A stretch of DNA of 64,000 bases from Sesamum alatum (lineage: Eukaryota; Streptophyta; Magnoliopsida; Lamiales; Pedaliaceae). Positions within the stretch are counted from its first letter, which is position 1; the number at the start of each line of letters is the position of its first letter. The DNA lies in contig JACGWO010000001.1 in assembly GCA_034509735.1 (NCBI GenBank), positions 34,041,966-34,105,965 on the forward strand. Direction: 5' to 3'. This document shows positions 1 through 11,147 of this stretch, one piece after another. The notes under the pieces are model-generated. The model did not search any database and was not told the origin of the DNA. It saw only the letters and a program-made list of their open reading frames with translations. The translations under genes and the position numbers were made by a program.

Positions 1-251
1 AATCAGTTGGTTTCATGACCACCATCCAATGCGTGGCCCAACTGCACGAGTTGTTATCCATGGTCTGTGGGCTTTGTTGCGATATAATATAAACACCGTT
101 TTAACAAATGTAAGATGAGCGCAACAAAGAAGGTACCATTGGTGACGAACACTCATCTTATTCATCATATAATAATATTACATTCACATCAAGTTGTCGG
201 ATAGGTTATAATCTACCAAACCTATTGGCTTTCTGGTCACCTATTCCAACA
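1..251 (-). repeat. Type-B LTR, 5'-terminal fragment, inverted
   Basis: Read on the minus strand this is the first 251 bp of a type-B LTR, ending exactly at the terminal TGTTGGAATAGG (ccaaca at 246-251). It matches the start of the LTR at 37917 and the inverted copy at 48240-48490. It probably continues beyond the left edge. It abuts a plus-strand piece of the same LTR type that begins at an internal LTR position, so the junction at 251/252 is a rearrangement and not a normal element boundary. Confidence 0.85.
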
Positions 252-803
252 GATGGGTTGGCCGACTGGGGTCGAGCCGACTGGACTGACTCGCGAGGAT
301 CATCATATAGAAGCCTTGGAGGCTTGGTTGGTATGATTGGTTTTCCCTGGTTCCGATAGTACGGGAGTAATCCTCAGACTTGAGGGATCATGGCAGTCGC
401 GTGCACAGGACGGCTGTATCGTGGATCTGGCAAGAGGTAATCATTCTGTAAGATGATTATCATAAGCCTTGTCCAGTGCAGTCGGAATGTGTAGCGAGGA
501 CGGTGGATTCCAAGAAGAGGATCCGTCCCCTGTCAGTATGTGACAGAGGTATCTCCTATGCACTCGGAGATACGTTCATGCTGTTTGAAGCTGTGGCCAC
601 AGTGGTTGGTCGAACAGGGAATGGTTTCCTGTGTCGACGCAATGAAGCATACGTGGTCTCGAGTATTAAGCATAGATACCTAGTCAATGATGAGAACCGA
701 CGCCTAATTCCATACCCTAGACTAAGGCCGGGAGACGGTTAACGGAAGGATCGTACCCGTACGGAATCAGCGCCTAAATGTTCACGCCAATTCACTTCGT
801 CTC

Positions 804-846
804 TAGTGCCATGGACCGTTGCTAGACGGCTACCCATGGTAACGGG
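804..846 (+). promoter_or_regulatory. Conserved 43-bp U3 block (one of 13 copies)
   Basis: The block starts TAGTGCCATGGACCGTTG and ends ACCCATGGTAACGG. It contains two CCATGG palindromes and an ACCGTT...AACGG inverted pair. It is nearly unchanged in 13 LTR copies of all types in this window, although sequence between LTR types is otherwise strongly diverged. It precedes a conserved run ending in TCACACAC and then the hairpin array. A cis-regulatory or structural role is inferred from conservation only. Confidence 0.65.
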
Positions 847-957
847 CCCTTGTGGGACACGGGTCCAAGTCTAGCTGAGGGTGAACCTAAAGGGTCACAC
901 ACAAATCACCGAGGAGGTTGAGAGATCGACTTGGAGTCAATCTCGAAGGATAAAAAT

Positions 958-1240
958 AAGTAATTGGATTACTTAAGGGAAAGTCCATTGGATGGACGGG
1001 CCGATAATGTATCGGGCTTTCATTTAATCGGTAAATTGGATTTTCGATTAAATATGGAAAGTTGAGACGTTTGATCTTTTAATTGGATTAAAAGATCAAC
1101 GGGAATAATTTGAATGGACATTAAATTGGATTTAATGTTGGGTTCGTCGTAATTGGATTACGATAAAACCTGGTCCGTTAAATTATACCCGAGAGGAGAA
1201 ATAATTCCTATTTTGGAATAGGAAGAAGTTGGACTTCTTC
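958..1240 (+). repeat. Array of short TGG-loop hairpins in a type-B LTR
   Basis: Consecutive perfect inverted repeats, most separated by the trinucleotide TGG: 958-974 (7-bp arms), 983-997 (GTCCAT/ATGGAC), 1001-1015 (CCGATA/TATCGG, loop ATG), 1022-1053 (a hairpin inside a hairpin), 1071-1099 (13-bp arms), 1118-1138 (9-bp arms), 1147-1163 (7-bp arms), 1205-1224 (8-bp arms, loop TTGG), 1222-1240 (8-bp arms). A further one, 1321-1337 (TCTCTTT/AAAGAGA, loop TGG), lies just beyond. Equivalent arrays with different stems sit at the same place in the other LTR types. Function unknown. Confidence 0.85.
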
Positions 1241-2086
1241 TCTTAATTAAACATGGCCGACATGCTCTCTTGGAGCAAGCAAAATCAGTCATGTTTCATG
1301 CTAGGTGGTAAGTTGACTTATCTCTTTTGGAAAGAGACAAATCAACTCCAATCAAGCTCTTCCCTTTTGGTATGGTTTGATCATACCATAAATTTTGGTA
1401 GGCTTGATTGAAGAATTAATTGTGATTGATTGGAATGAATCTAGACATCATTGGATGAACCTAGACACATTCCAATAATCACATTAATTATGTATATATA
1501 TTAGAATATATAACACCAAGCATAAGTGATTCATTATTCATCTTTTTCTAGGTTAAAGAGAAGACAAAAATCCTCTCCTCTCTCTCAAAATTCGTGCTCT
1601 CTCCCTCTCTTAAACTTGTGTTCTTCACTTGATTTTGAATCAAGAAGAAGAACCAAGTAAGTTTAAGAGAACACTAATTCATAGTGTTCTTCTCTTAAAC
1701 CGATTCCTTCTAAACCGTTCTTTTCTAGCAAGAAGAACGTGTGTTTCTTCCGGTGTGGTGTGGATCACCTTTGGAGAATCCATACGTTTGGATTTCGTGA
1801 GCATTCCGGAGAAGGAACAATGCAAGTAGCCGGGAGCATACGCTAAACAATCAAAGGTAACGATTTATTACGCTTTGATTGATTTCATTTTATATATCTA
1901 TGCCCTATGTGCTTAAATATATGTTTCAATATTTACACATCCTACATCGAACGCTCGGTTGAGCACCCAAGGGTACACCCCTTGGGATTCGCGTATTTTG
2001 AATTAGATTTAAATTTACGCACGATTTCTCGCTTCCTCGCTTCCGCGCTTCCCCTCGCGCTCCCGGGCGGATCCGCTTGTCCTTCA

Positions 2087-2529
2087 CAACTTAGGTTCTA
2101 GTCCATTTATTAGGACTCCGATATTTTAGCTTGGTCCAACCAAGTTGAGAGTTTTGATAGAACGAGACCTCATCATGTAATAAGTGTTTTGCATGTGTAA
2201 TTGTAGGAATATTCTATGTGTAAATGTAAACATAAATGAAGCATAATAGAATACTCAAGGCATATAAAATGCACCGCATGCAAAATAAAACCTAACACGC
2301 CCCTAGAGGATGATCATAAACCCAAACCTGTGCGACCCACTAAGCCCCCAGTGGATCTACGGTCAATCTAAAGGTAAGCATACGTTATTACAAGATTTTT
2401 ATAACCCAGTACATGCAATGGGCCTTGTAAATCCTCTTCATCTCCTTGGGCTCTCCATCATGGGCCTTCACTAGGCCTCTTCTCCATGGATCCTCCGTGG
2501 GCCAACTGATGGCCTCCTCCAATGGATGG
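2087..2529 (-). other. Leader fragment of a minus-strand copia element
   Basis: No coding capacity was seen. On the minus strand the sequence resembles the untranslated leader of the other elements here: a block like 62270-62480 with the 'gcgacccactaagcc' hairpin region near 2332-2352 and the same 'gacctcatca' segment. It is cut on the left by the type-B LTR ending at 2086 and on the right by an LTR fragment. It is probably part of the same old element whose leader also appears at 7334-8900; that link is inference. Confidence 0.6.
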
Positions 2530-3034
2530 CGTGTGGATTGTCCCGGGAGGAACGCGAATGCGGAAGCGTGATATGAAATAAAACATGAATTTAAAACATG
2601 CTAGTACATAATTGTAAATAACACGTTCAAGGGGTGTTCCCTTGAACGTCCCAGGCATTCAGTGTATCTCATGACTAAATAAAACATGCAAATCATGAGG
2701 CCATAGGTTAAGAAAATAAAAAACACAAATAAAGGAACCTACCCGGTTGTAGTTTTTGTCTTCAAAACCGCTACTCGTGTTGTTCTCCGTTCTGCACCAA
2801 GATCTTGAACAAGAGACCTTCTAAATCGTACATGCAATCCGCCCACGTATCTTGATCCTCGTGCTAGTGAAAAACCAAGTGTATGTTTTAGAGAGGATGG
2901 ATCGATCAACCGTTATTAGTTAACGTGATCAATCCTCCTTAGGGTTCACTTGTATGAAACAATGAACCAAAACCTTTTATTGGGAGAAGGGATGGGGACG
3001 AGAGAGAGGGAGAGTAGTTGTGTGGTAGTGTGTG
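2530..3034 (-). repeat. Minus-strand LTR fragment, type-E-like
   Basis: Shows the usual 3'-LTR landmarks on the minus strand: a 'cccgggaggaacgcgaatgcgg' region (GC-rich end of R/U5), 'ttcaaggggtgttcccttgaa', 'ggaggccat', and the 'cttgatcctcgtgctag' segment. It resembles 8901-9400 and the RC of 29700-30100. The left boundary is indistinct (no clear tgaaa terminus). The right end is interrupted by the type-D LTR at 3035. Confidence 0.6.
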
Positions 3035-4500
3035 TGAAAGAATCGGGTACGGCCCGAGAACGCAACGGAAGCATAAAAATGTGAATTTAAAGGCGTAATT
3101 TAAAATGGGTTCAAAGGGTGTTCCCTTTGAAGTTCCCGGGCGTTCGGTGTTTCTCAAGCATAAATAAAAGGAGGAGAATAATGTTGGACATTTGGCTAAA
3201 GGAAGTAAACAAAAGGATACATATAATATAAATGAAAACCAACCTTTTTGTTTACTACACGTGAAACCGGTACTCGCTTTGTCTCATTTTCGTTTTCTTG
3301 TTTCGTTCACTTGAGAGTCCAACGTAGAACTCCTCTAATTTGTCCACACCATACTATGAAAGAATTCTCTAAACTATTGCTAGATAGTAGTAGAGAAGAG
3401 AAGAAAAACAATTCCAAAACAACACTATTGTTTAGTGCTTTTTAGAATGTCTTGTTGTTCAGTCCTTTCCAAAATGTATGAACAAAAAAAGGAGAGTTTT
3501 TCAGAGAATTTTGGAGAGTATTTTTATGGAAAAATTCGTGCAAGACAAGGCCATACAAGTTATGTGAATGTTTTTGTGTATGTAGAGTTGTTGAATTCAA
3601 AATTCAACTTCTCTTGTCAACTTCCAAAGCAACCTACATACACGCACCACTATCTACATAACCATGCACCATTATAGCAAATAAAACCACCCACCAAACC
3701 ATATAAAGGCTGGTCACATGTGCCTCACATGTGGATGATTTTAATTCCTCCTTCACTTGCTATAAGTTGTATTTTTCCATGGACTAGGACTACTAGTCTT
3801 GGACTTTTATTTAATCTAATTAAAGTAAGTCCAAACAAAGTCAATTGGGCATTAATTAGTCCAATTAATCTCAATCCAATTGAAGCTCATAATTTTATTT
3901 AATGCAATTAAATAAACATAAGTCCGAACTCTAATTAATTGATCGAATCAATTAATCAATCCAAACCCGATAAATTAATCCAATTAATTTAAAGGTTCTA
4001 AGTCCAAAAATTAACTAATCCGATTAATTAATTCTTGGACCATCCATCAAATGGATTTCCCAATAAATGATCCAATCATTTATTTTTCTCCTCGAATTAA
4101 TTTAATCTAATTAAATTAATTCGCTTCTTCTAGAATTAATTCCAAATTAATTCTACCAATTCCATAGTGATTTGTGTGTGACTCTTTAGGTTCATCCTCA
4201 GCTAGACTTGGGAATGTGTCCAGCACAATTGGTCAATTAAATCCAATTTAATTAACTATTAATCGGAAAACACCCGTTACCATGGGTAGCCGTCTGCCAA
4301 CGGTCCATGGCACTAGAGACTAGGCGAATGGTGGCGTGAACATTTAGGCTCCCGGGTACCATACGAGTACGGTCTTTCCATCATCCGTCTCCCGGTCTAA
4401 GTCTAGGGCATGGAATTGGGCATCAGTTCCCATCCTGGACTAGACAACTATGTTCAATAACTCGAAACACGTTTGCTCTATTGATCGACACAGGAAACCA
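3035..4500 (-). repeat. Truncated type-D 3' LTR (minus strand)
   Basis: Begins with the LTR 3' terminus tgaaagaatcgggtacggcc, as in RE-5 (23815, 35392), and continues through the AT-rich hairpin array and the conserved U3 block (4273-4315). At about 4500 it stops in mid-U3 and passes directly into gag sequence, so the first ~700 bp of this LTR and the whole pol of its element are missing. This is an internal deletion of the same style as the one at 11863 in RE-3. Confidence 0.8.
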
Positions 4501-5140
4501 CTGGAGACACGCTTGCAGCAGCTGATTCTGCAGCATGGCAACAGGACTTTTCAATCGTTGCCTTATATTGGACCAACATGTTTATCAACTCATGAAGGTC
4601 TTCAAGCCCATTCATGTTATAGTTAACGATAAACAAGTCAAAGGACGGAGGAAGAGATTGAAGGATCACATCGATGTACGTCTCTTTCCGAAGATCAGCT
4701 CGGAGGTCTTTGAGCTTCTCCACTAGGGATAGCATCATCACTCCATGGTGGTGTACAGAAAAGCCTTCTATCATTTTAGCTTTGAAAAATGCCTTCGTCG
4801 CAGCATATCTAATATGCCGGTTCGGTACCGCATAAACGTCTTTCATGCGGAGCATTATCGAGCTGACATCATCCAGTCGATCATACTGTTTCTGGATCTC
4901 ATTAGTCATGGATGTCAGTATGATGTTGCGGACCTTGCGGTTGTCCTCCTTCCATTCATTGAACGTCAAACGCTCTTCTAACGAGTATCCCTTCGGCAAG
5001 ACCCCAGGAAGAGGCTTATCCAGAACGTAAGCCTAGTCTTCGAAATCAAGGACAATCCTCAGATTTCGCAGCTAATCATTATAGTTTGTTCCGTCAAATT
5101 TATTAGTCCTAAGAATTACAGCGAGTGGATTCTTAGACAT
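4501..5140 (-). pseudogene. gag: gag remnant of a minus-strand copia element
   Basis: The minus-strand reading frame begins with ATG (cat at 5138-5140) coding MSKNPLA, the same start as other copies. Two in-frame stops follow at codon 23 (5072-5074, replacing a Trp) and codon 36 (5033-5035). Downstream the frame is open to 4478 and encodes most of a copia-type (UBN2/retrotran_gag) capsid region: LTFNEWKEDNRKVRNIIL, then DVILQSLPPSFDLFIVNYN and ELINMLVQY. The protein would form the particle shell that packages element RNA. No zinc knuckle is present, because the frame is lost where the LTR deletion joins. Nonfunctional. Confidence 0.85.
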
Positions 5141-6755
5141 CTACATTCAAAATGGAAAACAGAAATTTAGTAGATTATTATAATATTGAATTCAAGTTAA
5201 GACTTGGTCTTTGGTCATTAACCCCTCCCACTATTTTTTCAAAAAGCCCACCACTCTCAAGTGGGGTTTTCGGGAAACCATGTCCTAGTGGGCTTGGAGT
5301 CCACAAACTCTCCATGTCCCGCTTTTACGGTTCAGATGGGAAAGGCTTTGTGGGAGGTATCCAATACCATTCTCATCCAATGAGATCCCCAAGATATTTT
5401 GCCTCGCCTCTTCACATGATCCCAAGGACTCCAAACGAATCATGTTACTTAGCATCAAGCCGGACCCATCAGAATATCTCAACTATCGCCCCCACGACTC
5501 GTGAGACAGGAAAATAGAGGTATATTCCATTCGTTCACAACAACAGCGCAGCTTTCTTCCATTCCAAACGTGCTACGACTCGTGAGACCACGAAATGGGA
5601 GAAAGTAGCTTCCTCACTACATTGCTATGGATGGAAGGCTTGGAATAATCAAACTATTTGATTTTAATTCCATTTTGGGCCTAATATTTACCTGAACCAT
5701 CCAAGTGAGAATTATAATTTATTAAGACCGAGACCTCATCATTATTAGTATTTTGCATGCTCAAGTTTCATACATTAAACGCAATACGATGCATTCCAAA
5801 CACACCATACATCAAAGCATAAAACATAAGCACATGCAAAATAAGCCTAGCATGCCCCTGTAGGATGATCACAAGCCCGTTCCTAAGTGATCCACTGAGC
5901 CCGCAGTAGATCTATAGTCAATCTAGGGTAAGCCTACACTATTAAAACTTTTACATCCCATTATCATTCTAATGGGGCCTTGTAAATCCTTCTTTGTTCT
6001 TCTTGGGTCTTCTGTCGTGGGCTCCGTCCAACGGACCTCTTTTCGGCCTTCATCTCCATGGAAGCTTACATTTATTTTAGGAAATAAATAAAACCTCACA
6101 ATCTAATCTACTCTCATTACAACTGAAAAGGAAACCCCAATCAGAAGTTGGGGGGAGTACATTAAAAGAGAGGAAGAAAGCCTTATTATTTCAAAGCTAC
6201 AAACGATAGAAGGAATAAAAACCAAAGAGCCACGCAGGCCTCACCCAACATAAAATAAACCATACATAGGTCCATGGGCTAGTGATCATCCTTATTGTTT
6301 ATCAAATAAACAACAACAACAAAGCACATATATATCAAATATAAATATGCCAACAGATAAATACATCCCATGCATTTAATACAAGATATCCAATATCTAA
6401 AAATAAACATAATTAAGTGTAGAAAATAATACATTAATAATGCAATTGAAAAAATGGATATCACCCATACATCTAATGTATAAACAATTTTAGTTTGGAA
6501 ATCATTTTCAAAATAATCTAAGGCACAAAAATAATTTTAGAAAAATCAAATTTAACTAAAATTAAAATATGCTAAAATTAATCACATTCAAAAAACAACA
6601 GAAATCAGAAACTTGAAATTTTCATGAAAAACGATGCAAAATGGCCCAGACGTCCCATACCGGCCAACGTCCGGCGCCGGCTGCCCGGCGTGTGCGCACA
6701 GCAACAGGGGTGCGCACTCGCCCCTGCCTGCGCGCGGGCGTGCGCCTGCTGTCCC
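5141..6755 (-). other. Untranslated leader of the gag-bearing fragment
   Basis: Upstream of gag on the minus strand lies the long non-coding leader typical of this family. The duplicated palindrome appears at 5493-5503 (CACGACTCGTG) and 5574-5584 (first base changed). The CCACTG/CAGTGG-type hairpin is near 5888-5906, degraded on one arm. A short GC-rich island is at about 6650-6750. The leader ends abruptly in the GC island, where an LTR fragment begins, so its primer-binding site and 5' LTR are missing. Short ORFs here are chance frames. Confidence 0.7.
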
Positions 6756-7333
6756 TGTCGGGCGATATTACTGTCAGCCTTCTGACAGGAGATGGATTCT
6801 CTCTTAGGACCTACTGTCACGCTACACATCTTGACTGTACTAGATAGGGCTTATGACAACCGAGTTACTCGACTTGACAGCCTCTCGCCATACCTAAGAC
6901 ACAGGCCTGGTTTGTAGGTGATCTCAGTAATCCCTCAAGTCTAAGGATCAATTCGTACTGTTTGGAACCAGGAATACAAGTCATATCGACTCGTCACTTG
7001 TCAATGAAACGCGATTGCAATTGCTTAGTACAAGTCTCACACGGATTCTCCATACCCTATCTCGGGATTCCTCGACTTGGAGTGTTTCAGACCGATCTGG
7101 AGAAACTGATTTCATGAACCACCATCCAACCAGTATCTCGGAATGTGTTTTCGGTCTGTGGGCTTTGCTTGTGCAGTGAACAGTTAATGTAAAGCAGTAA
7201 GTGAACACAAGCAAAGTATTGAGCCAAATGAATATCACTTCCTTATTCATTACAATTTATTAAAACACTGAAATCGTTCAGACATAGGTTACATTAGCCC
7301 AATCAGATTTGCTTCACGATCACCTATTCTAAT
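6756..7333 (-). repeat. Minus-strand LTR 5'-end fragment (A/RE-7-like)
   Basis: On the minus strand this matches the first ~580 bp of type-A and RE-7 LTRs: the '...gggctttgcttgtgcagtg' segment, 'ctccaagtcgaggaatccc', and the terminus near 7333 (cacctattctaat, with the expected final 'aaca' decayed). It sits between two leader sequences, so an element has been lost here by deletion. Too decayed for a TSD call. Confidence 0.65.
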
Positions 7334-8900
7334 AGCCAACGCCTTGGGTTTGTCTTCCCTTAAAGCTTTTATTTACAAAATATAAACACTCATTCCTAAT
7401 CTACTCTCATTATATCATAAAAAATAAGAAACCCCAATCAACAATTGGGGGGAGTACATTGGGAGGGAGAAAGAAAGCCTTATTATTTCAAGGAAAAAAA
7501 CGATAGAGGTAAGAATATGCAAAGACGCACGCAGGCCCCAACCCAATAAATAAGATTAAATAAACCATACATGCGGTCTAGGGGCTTTGTGATCATCCTG
7601 TCAATCCAATTAATGTAAATAGCATAAATTCGCATCTCACGTAAAATATGCTATTCAAACATTTATGATATCCCATACCATAAAATAACTGCAGAAATTA
7701 CATGCAAAATATAAACACCAAACATTGGATAATGGTGCAACTTATGCGCAATGATTTTTGTTGGAAAATCCTTTTCCATAATTAACAAGGCAACATTTAA
7801 TTCCAGGAAATACAAATCTCAACGAAAATTAAAATCCCCCAAGTCAATCAATTCAGAAAAAATCCCAAAATAATTCATAAAAATTAGATTTCTGGAAATG
7901 CACGAAAATCGACAAAAAACTAAAAATTGGCCTAGCACTGCCGGCCAGGCGTGCGCGCGGGCATGCGCCACTGCTTGTGCAGGACGCGTGCCTGCACGCA
8001 CGGGACCTCGCCCATGCGCGCAGGTGCACTCCTCGCACGGCCACTGCGCAGCAGCCCGCGCACGCAAGCGTAGTACGCACGCCTGCGTGCCCGGGCCCTC
8101 ACCCACGCGTGCGCAAGCACACCCCTGATGCCTACTGATTGGCCTGCCTACCGACCGCCACCGTTTTTTATGTTTTAACGTTTTTCTTGCAACTTCTTTT
8201 TCTTAAACACAAAAATCATTGATTCAATAATATAACCACATGTTCAAGCATCCCAAAATCCAATCTTTGTGCAATATTAACATGTGTCAAAATCTACACA
8301 TCCTCATGCTATACAAATCACCATGATGTCCAACATCATAAAAACGTAGAAAGTAATGCAAAATTTTACCTTGAATTTAGATCATTGGTGCAACCATTGC
8401 AAAAATTAATTCTTGTTAGGAAATCCTTTCCTTATTAACAAAGCAATATTTATTTTAGAAAATTTCAAATCTCAACCAAAAGTAAATATCCAAGTTAACG
8501 GGTTCAGAAAACGCAACAAATATTATAAAAAAATATTTAGAAAAAACATTATTGAAAACTGAGCAAAAAACGGGAAAAATCAAAAAACGGCACCGGCCGG
8601 CCCGGCCAGGCGAGGGCGCGCGCGCAGGCGCGCCTGCCTGCACGCACACCCGGTCGTGCCCCTGCGTGTGCTGCTGCTGCCGGTATGTCGTTTTTCACCC
8701 TTTTTTGCTCTTTTCATGCAGTAATCTGAACCATAGATAATTCCAACCTAAGAACATGTATGTACACATTCAAGAAATCCAAGATAAAAAATCGCATGCA
8801 AAATTAAACGCCAAAATAGATCTATGCTAAAACATGCTTCAAACATAAAATTAAAACACGTTAAACATGCTTAAACACAGGTATAGCACATAAATCCTCT
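7334..8900 (-). other. Old minus-strand leader with two GC islands and an internal duplication
   Basis: Non-coding leader of the element whose 5' LTR is the type-E fragment at 8901-9629. It contains the 'ctactctcattat...accccaatca' block that also occurs at about 6100-6140. Two GC islands lie at about 7925-8130 and 8590-8660, each preceded by a similar ~300-bp AT-rich segment (compare about 7690-7925 with 8350-8590: shared 'ggtgcaac', 'ggaaatcctttcc', 'attaacaa', 'aaatctcaac'). No primer-binding site is recognisable near 8900. ORFs across the islands are GC-skewed chance frames on both strands. Confidence 0.6.
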
Positions 8901-9629
8901 AAGGAAACGTGGATAGTCCCAGGAGAAAATGCGAGTGTGGAAGCGCGGTATATAAAAGCATAAATCGTAAATCATACATTAAGGATGGAATTAAAGAGAT
9001 CGTTCAAGGGGTGTTCCCTTGAATCTCCCGGGCATTTGGTGTATCTCATGAATACAAGAAAACGTACATGTTAGATTCATGGAGGCCATAAGGTTGAAAC
9101 GGAAGAAAACGTAGTAAACATTACTTACTCGTTGTAGATTTCTTCGTTTGGCTACACGCATTGTTCCCCGTTTTGCCACCAAGATCTCAAGGTAGAGACC
9201 CTCTAAATCGTCCACACGCTTCACCAAATCTTGATTCCCTTGTGCTAGCAAGAGATCAAGAAGAAAGGGGAGTACGAATCGACCAAACGTTATGAATTAA
9301 CGTGATCGATTCTTCTAATGTTCCCTTGTATCAAAGACAAGGAAACAAGGTCTCTTGGAGTGAATAGAGGAGAGGGACGAGAGATTGAGAGGAAGAGGAC
9401 GGTCGTGTGTGTGTGTATGTGAGATGAGAGCATAGGGATTAGTGTGTGTGTGTGTGTGTGTGTGTTTTGAGTATTTATAGGAAATATAATTTCCTATTCC
9501 TACTCAAACTCTTCTGAAGAGGCACACTTTGACTAGAATTTTGACCTAGTCAAATCCTAGTCAACCTAGGCTTTGATTAAGTCAAACTTAGTCATAGCCC
9601 TTCATCTCATCAAGCCCCCATGATTCAAT
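8901..9629 (-). repeat. Type-E 5' LTR fragment cut by RE-1
   Basis: Minus-strand LTR containing 'ttcaaggggtgttcccttgaa', 'ggaggccata', the CT-rich R region (as GA on this strand, 9360-9400) and 'tatttatagg' (9471-9480), followed by 'tttgactagaatt' repeats that match the RC of 29400-29530. It ends at 9629, where RE-1 is inserted. The 5-bp RE-1 flank visible here is tcaat (9625-9629). The partner TSD lies beyond the right edge. Confidence 0.75.
9442..9464 (+). repeat. (GT)n microsatellite
   Basis: An uninterrupted GT run of about 11 units inside the LTR fragment, at the position where other LTRs carry short runs of the CA/CT type just downstream of the TATA-like site. Confidence 0.9.
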
Positions 9630-10202
9630 TGAAGGAAAGCAGATCGGCCCGAGAACGCGGCGGAAGCGCAGTAGAGATAAAATGTTCGGATTAAAAGAAT
9701 TTAAATTACATTCAAGGGGTGTTCCCTTGAACGTTCCCGGGCTATCGGTGTATAAACGCAGAATATAAACATATATAAAATAAATAAGTGTTCGTGGCAA
9801 TAGAACAAAGAAGAAATCGAGAGCATAAATATAAATTGGAATACCTTTCTCGATTTTGTATTTTGATCGGTCACACGCATTGATTCCTCCCGACATTCAT
9901 TCACGCAAGGTCCCAACGTAGAGACCCTCTAACGTAGTCCACACCGCACCAGGAGAGATCTCGTTTTTCTTGCTAGAGAAAAACGGATCTAGAGGATGAA
10001 ACCAAAGAAGGGATTACACTATCAAATTAGTATTCCTTCTTGATCTTACTTTGTTCTTCAATTGATCCTAGATCAATGAAGCAACAAAGAGGTTTTGGAG
10101 AGTAGAGAGAGAGCGTGTGTATGGAAAGTTTTCATCTTTTTCCTAGAAAAAGATGAATAATGAAATTCATCATATATAGGTGTTAGTATATACTCATATA
10201 TA
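9630..10202 (-). repeat. RE-1 3' LTR, distal part
   Basis: Starts with the terminal tgaaggaaagcagatcggcc, matching the 5' LTR start at 63596, and runs to the atata target site (10198-10202), where RE-2 is inserted. The rest of the LTR resumes at 18273. Together the parts are about 2.2 kb. Confidence 0.88.
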
Positions 10203-11147
10203 TGTTAGAATAGGTGACCAGAAAGCCAATAGGTTTGGCGATTTGTAACCTATTATACAACTCGATGTAAATGTAATATTATTATGTGATGAATAAAACG
10301 AGTATTTATCACTTCTGGTGCTTACTTTGTTGCGCTCATTTCACATTTGTTAAAACGGTGTTTAACTTATATCGCAACAAAGCCCACAGACCATGGATAA
10401 CAACTCGTGCAGTTGGGACACGCATTGGATGGTGGTCATGAAACCAACTGATTAAGAGTTGGGTCTGAAATGTTCCAAGTCGAGGACCTCGAGACAGGGC
10501 ATCGAGAGTCCTATTAAGACTTGCGTCAAGAGTCGTGTTCATTGGATGAGTGTCGTGTTTCATCGACGACAGGCGTGGGACGCCTACACGATCTTGATGG
10601 GTTGGTCGACTGGGGTCGAGCCGACTGGACTGACTCGCGGGGATCATCATATGCAAGCCTTTGAGGCTTGGTCGGTATGATTGCTTTTCTCGGGTTCCAA
10701 TAGTACGGGAGTAATCCTCAGACTTGAGGGATCATGGCAGTCGCGTGCACATGACGGCTGTATCTTGGATCTGGTGAGAGGTAATCATTCTGTAAGATGA
10801 TTATCATAAGCCTTGTCCAGTGCAGTCGGAATGTGTAGCGAGGACGGTGGATTCCAAGAAGAGGATCCGTCCCCTTTCAGTATGTGACAGAGGTATCTCC
10901 TATGCACTCGGAGACACGTTCATGCTATTTGAAGTTGTGGCCACAGTGGTTGGTGGAACAGGGAATGGTTTCCTGTGTCGACGCAATGAAGCATACGTGG
11001 TCTCGAGTATTAAGCATAGATGCCTAGTCAAGGATGGGAACCGACGCTCAATTCCATACCCTAGACTAAGGCCGGGAGACGGTAGACGGAAGGATCGTAC
11101 CCGTTCGGAATCGGCGCCTAAATGTTCACGCCAATTCACCTAGCCTC
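10203..11147 (+). repeat. RE-2 LTR, left part
   Basis: Type-B LTR from its 5' terminus to about position 945 ('cacctagcctc'), nearly identical to 37917-38860. A 107-codon frame at 10820-11143 is open here as in other type-B copies; see findings. Confidence 0.88.

Larger units (their letters stand above)
252..2086 (+). repeat. Type-B LTR lacking its first ~395 bp
   Basis: Plus-strand type-B LTR from about LTR position 395 to the terminal ...ccgcttgtccttca at 2086, aligned by eye to the intact LTR at 37917-40059. It holds the conserved U3 block (804-846), the hairpin array (958-1240), a TATA-rich stretch (about 1491-1510) and a CT-rich leader typical of the R region (1570-1620). It is followed directly by minus-strand leader sequence of another element, with no primer-binding site, so it is a solo or broken LTR. 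Its right flank is caact; the left TSD cannot be seen. Confidence 0.85.

Noticed and set aside
7819..8128. Overlapping Cys/Arg/Ala-rich frames on both strands
   Set aside because: Lie in a GC island of an old leader; no homologous frame in other copies.
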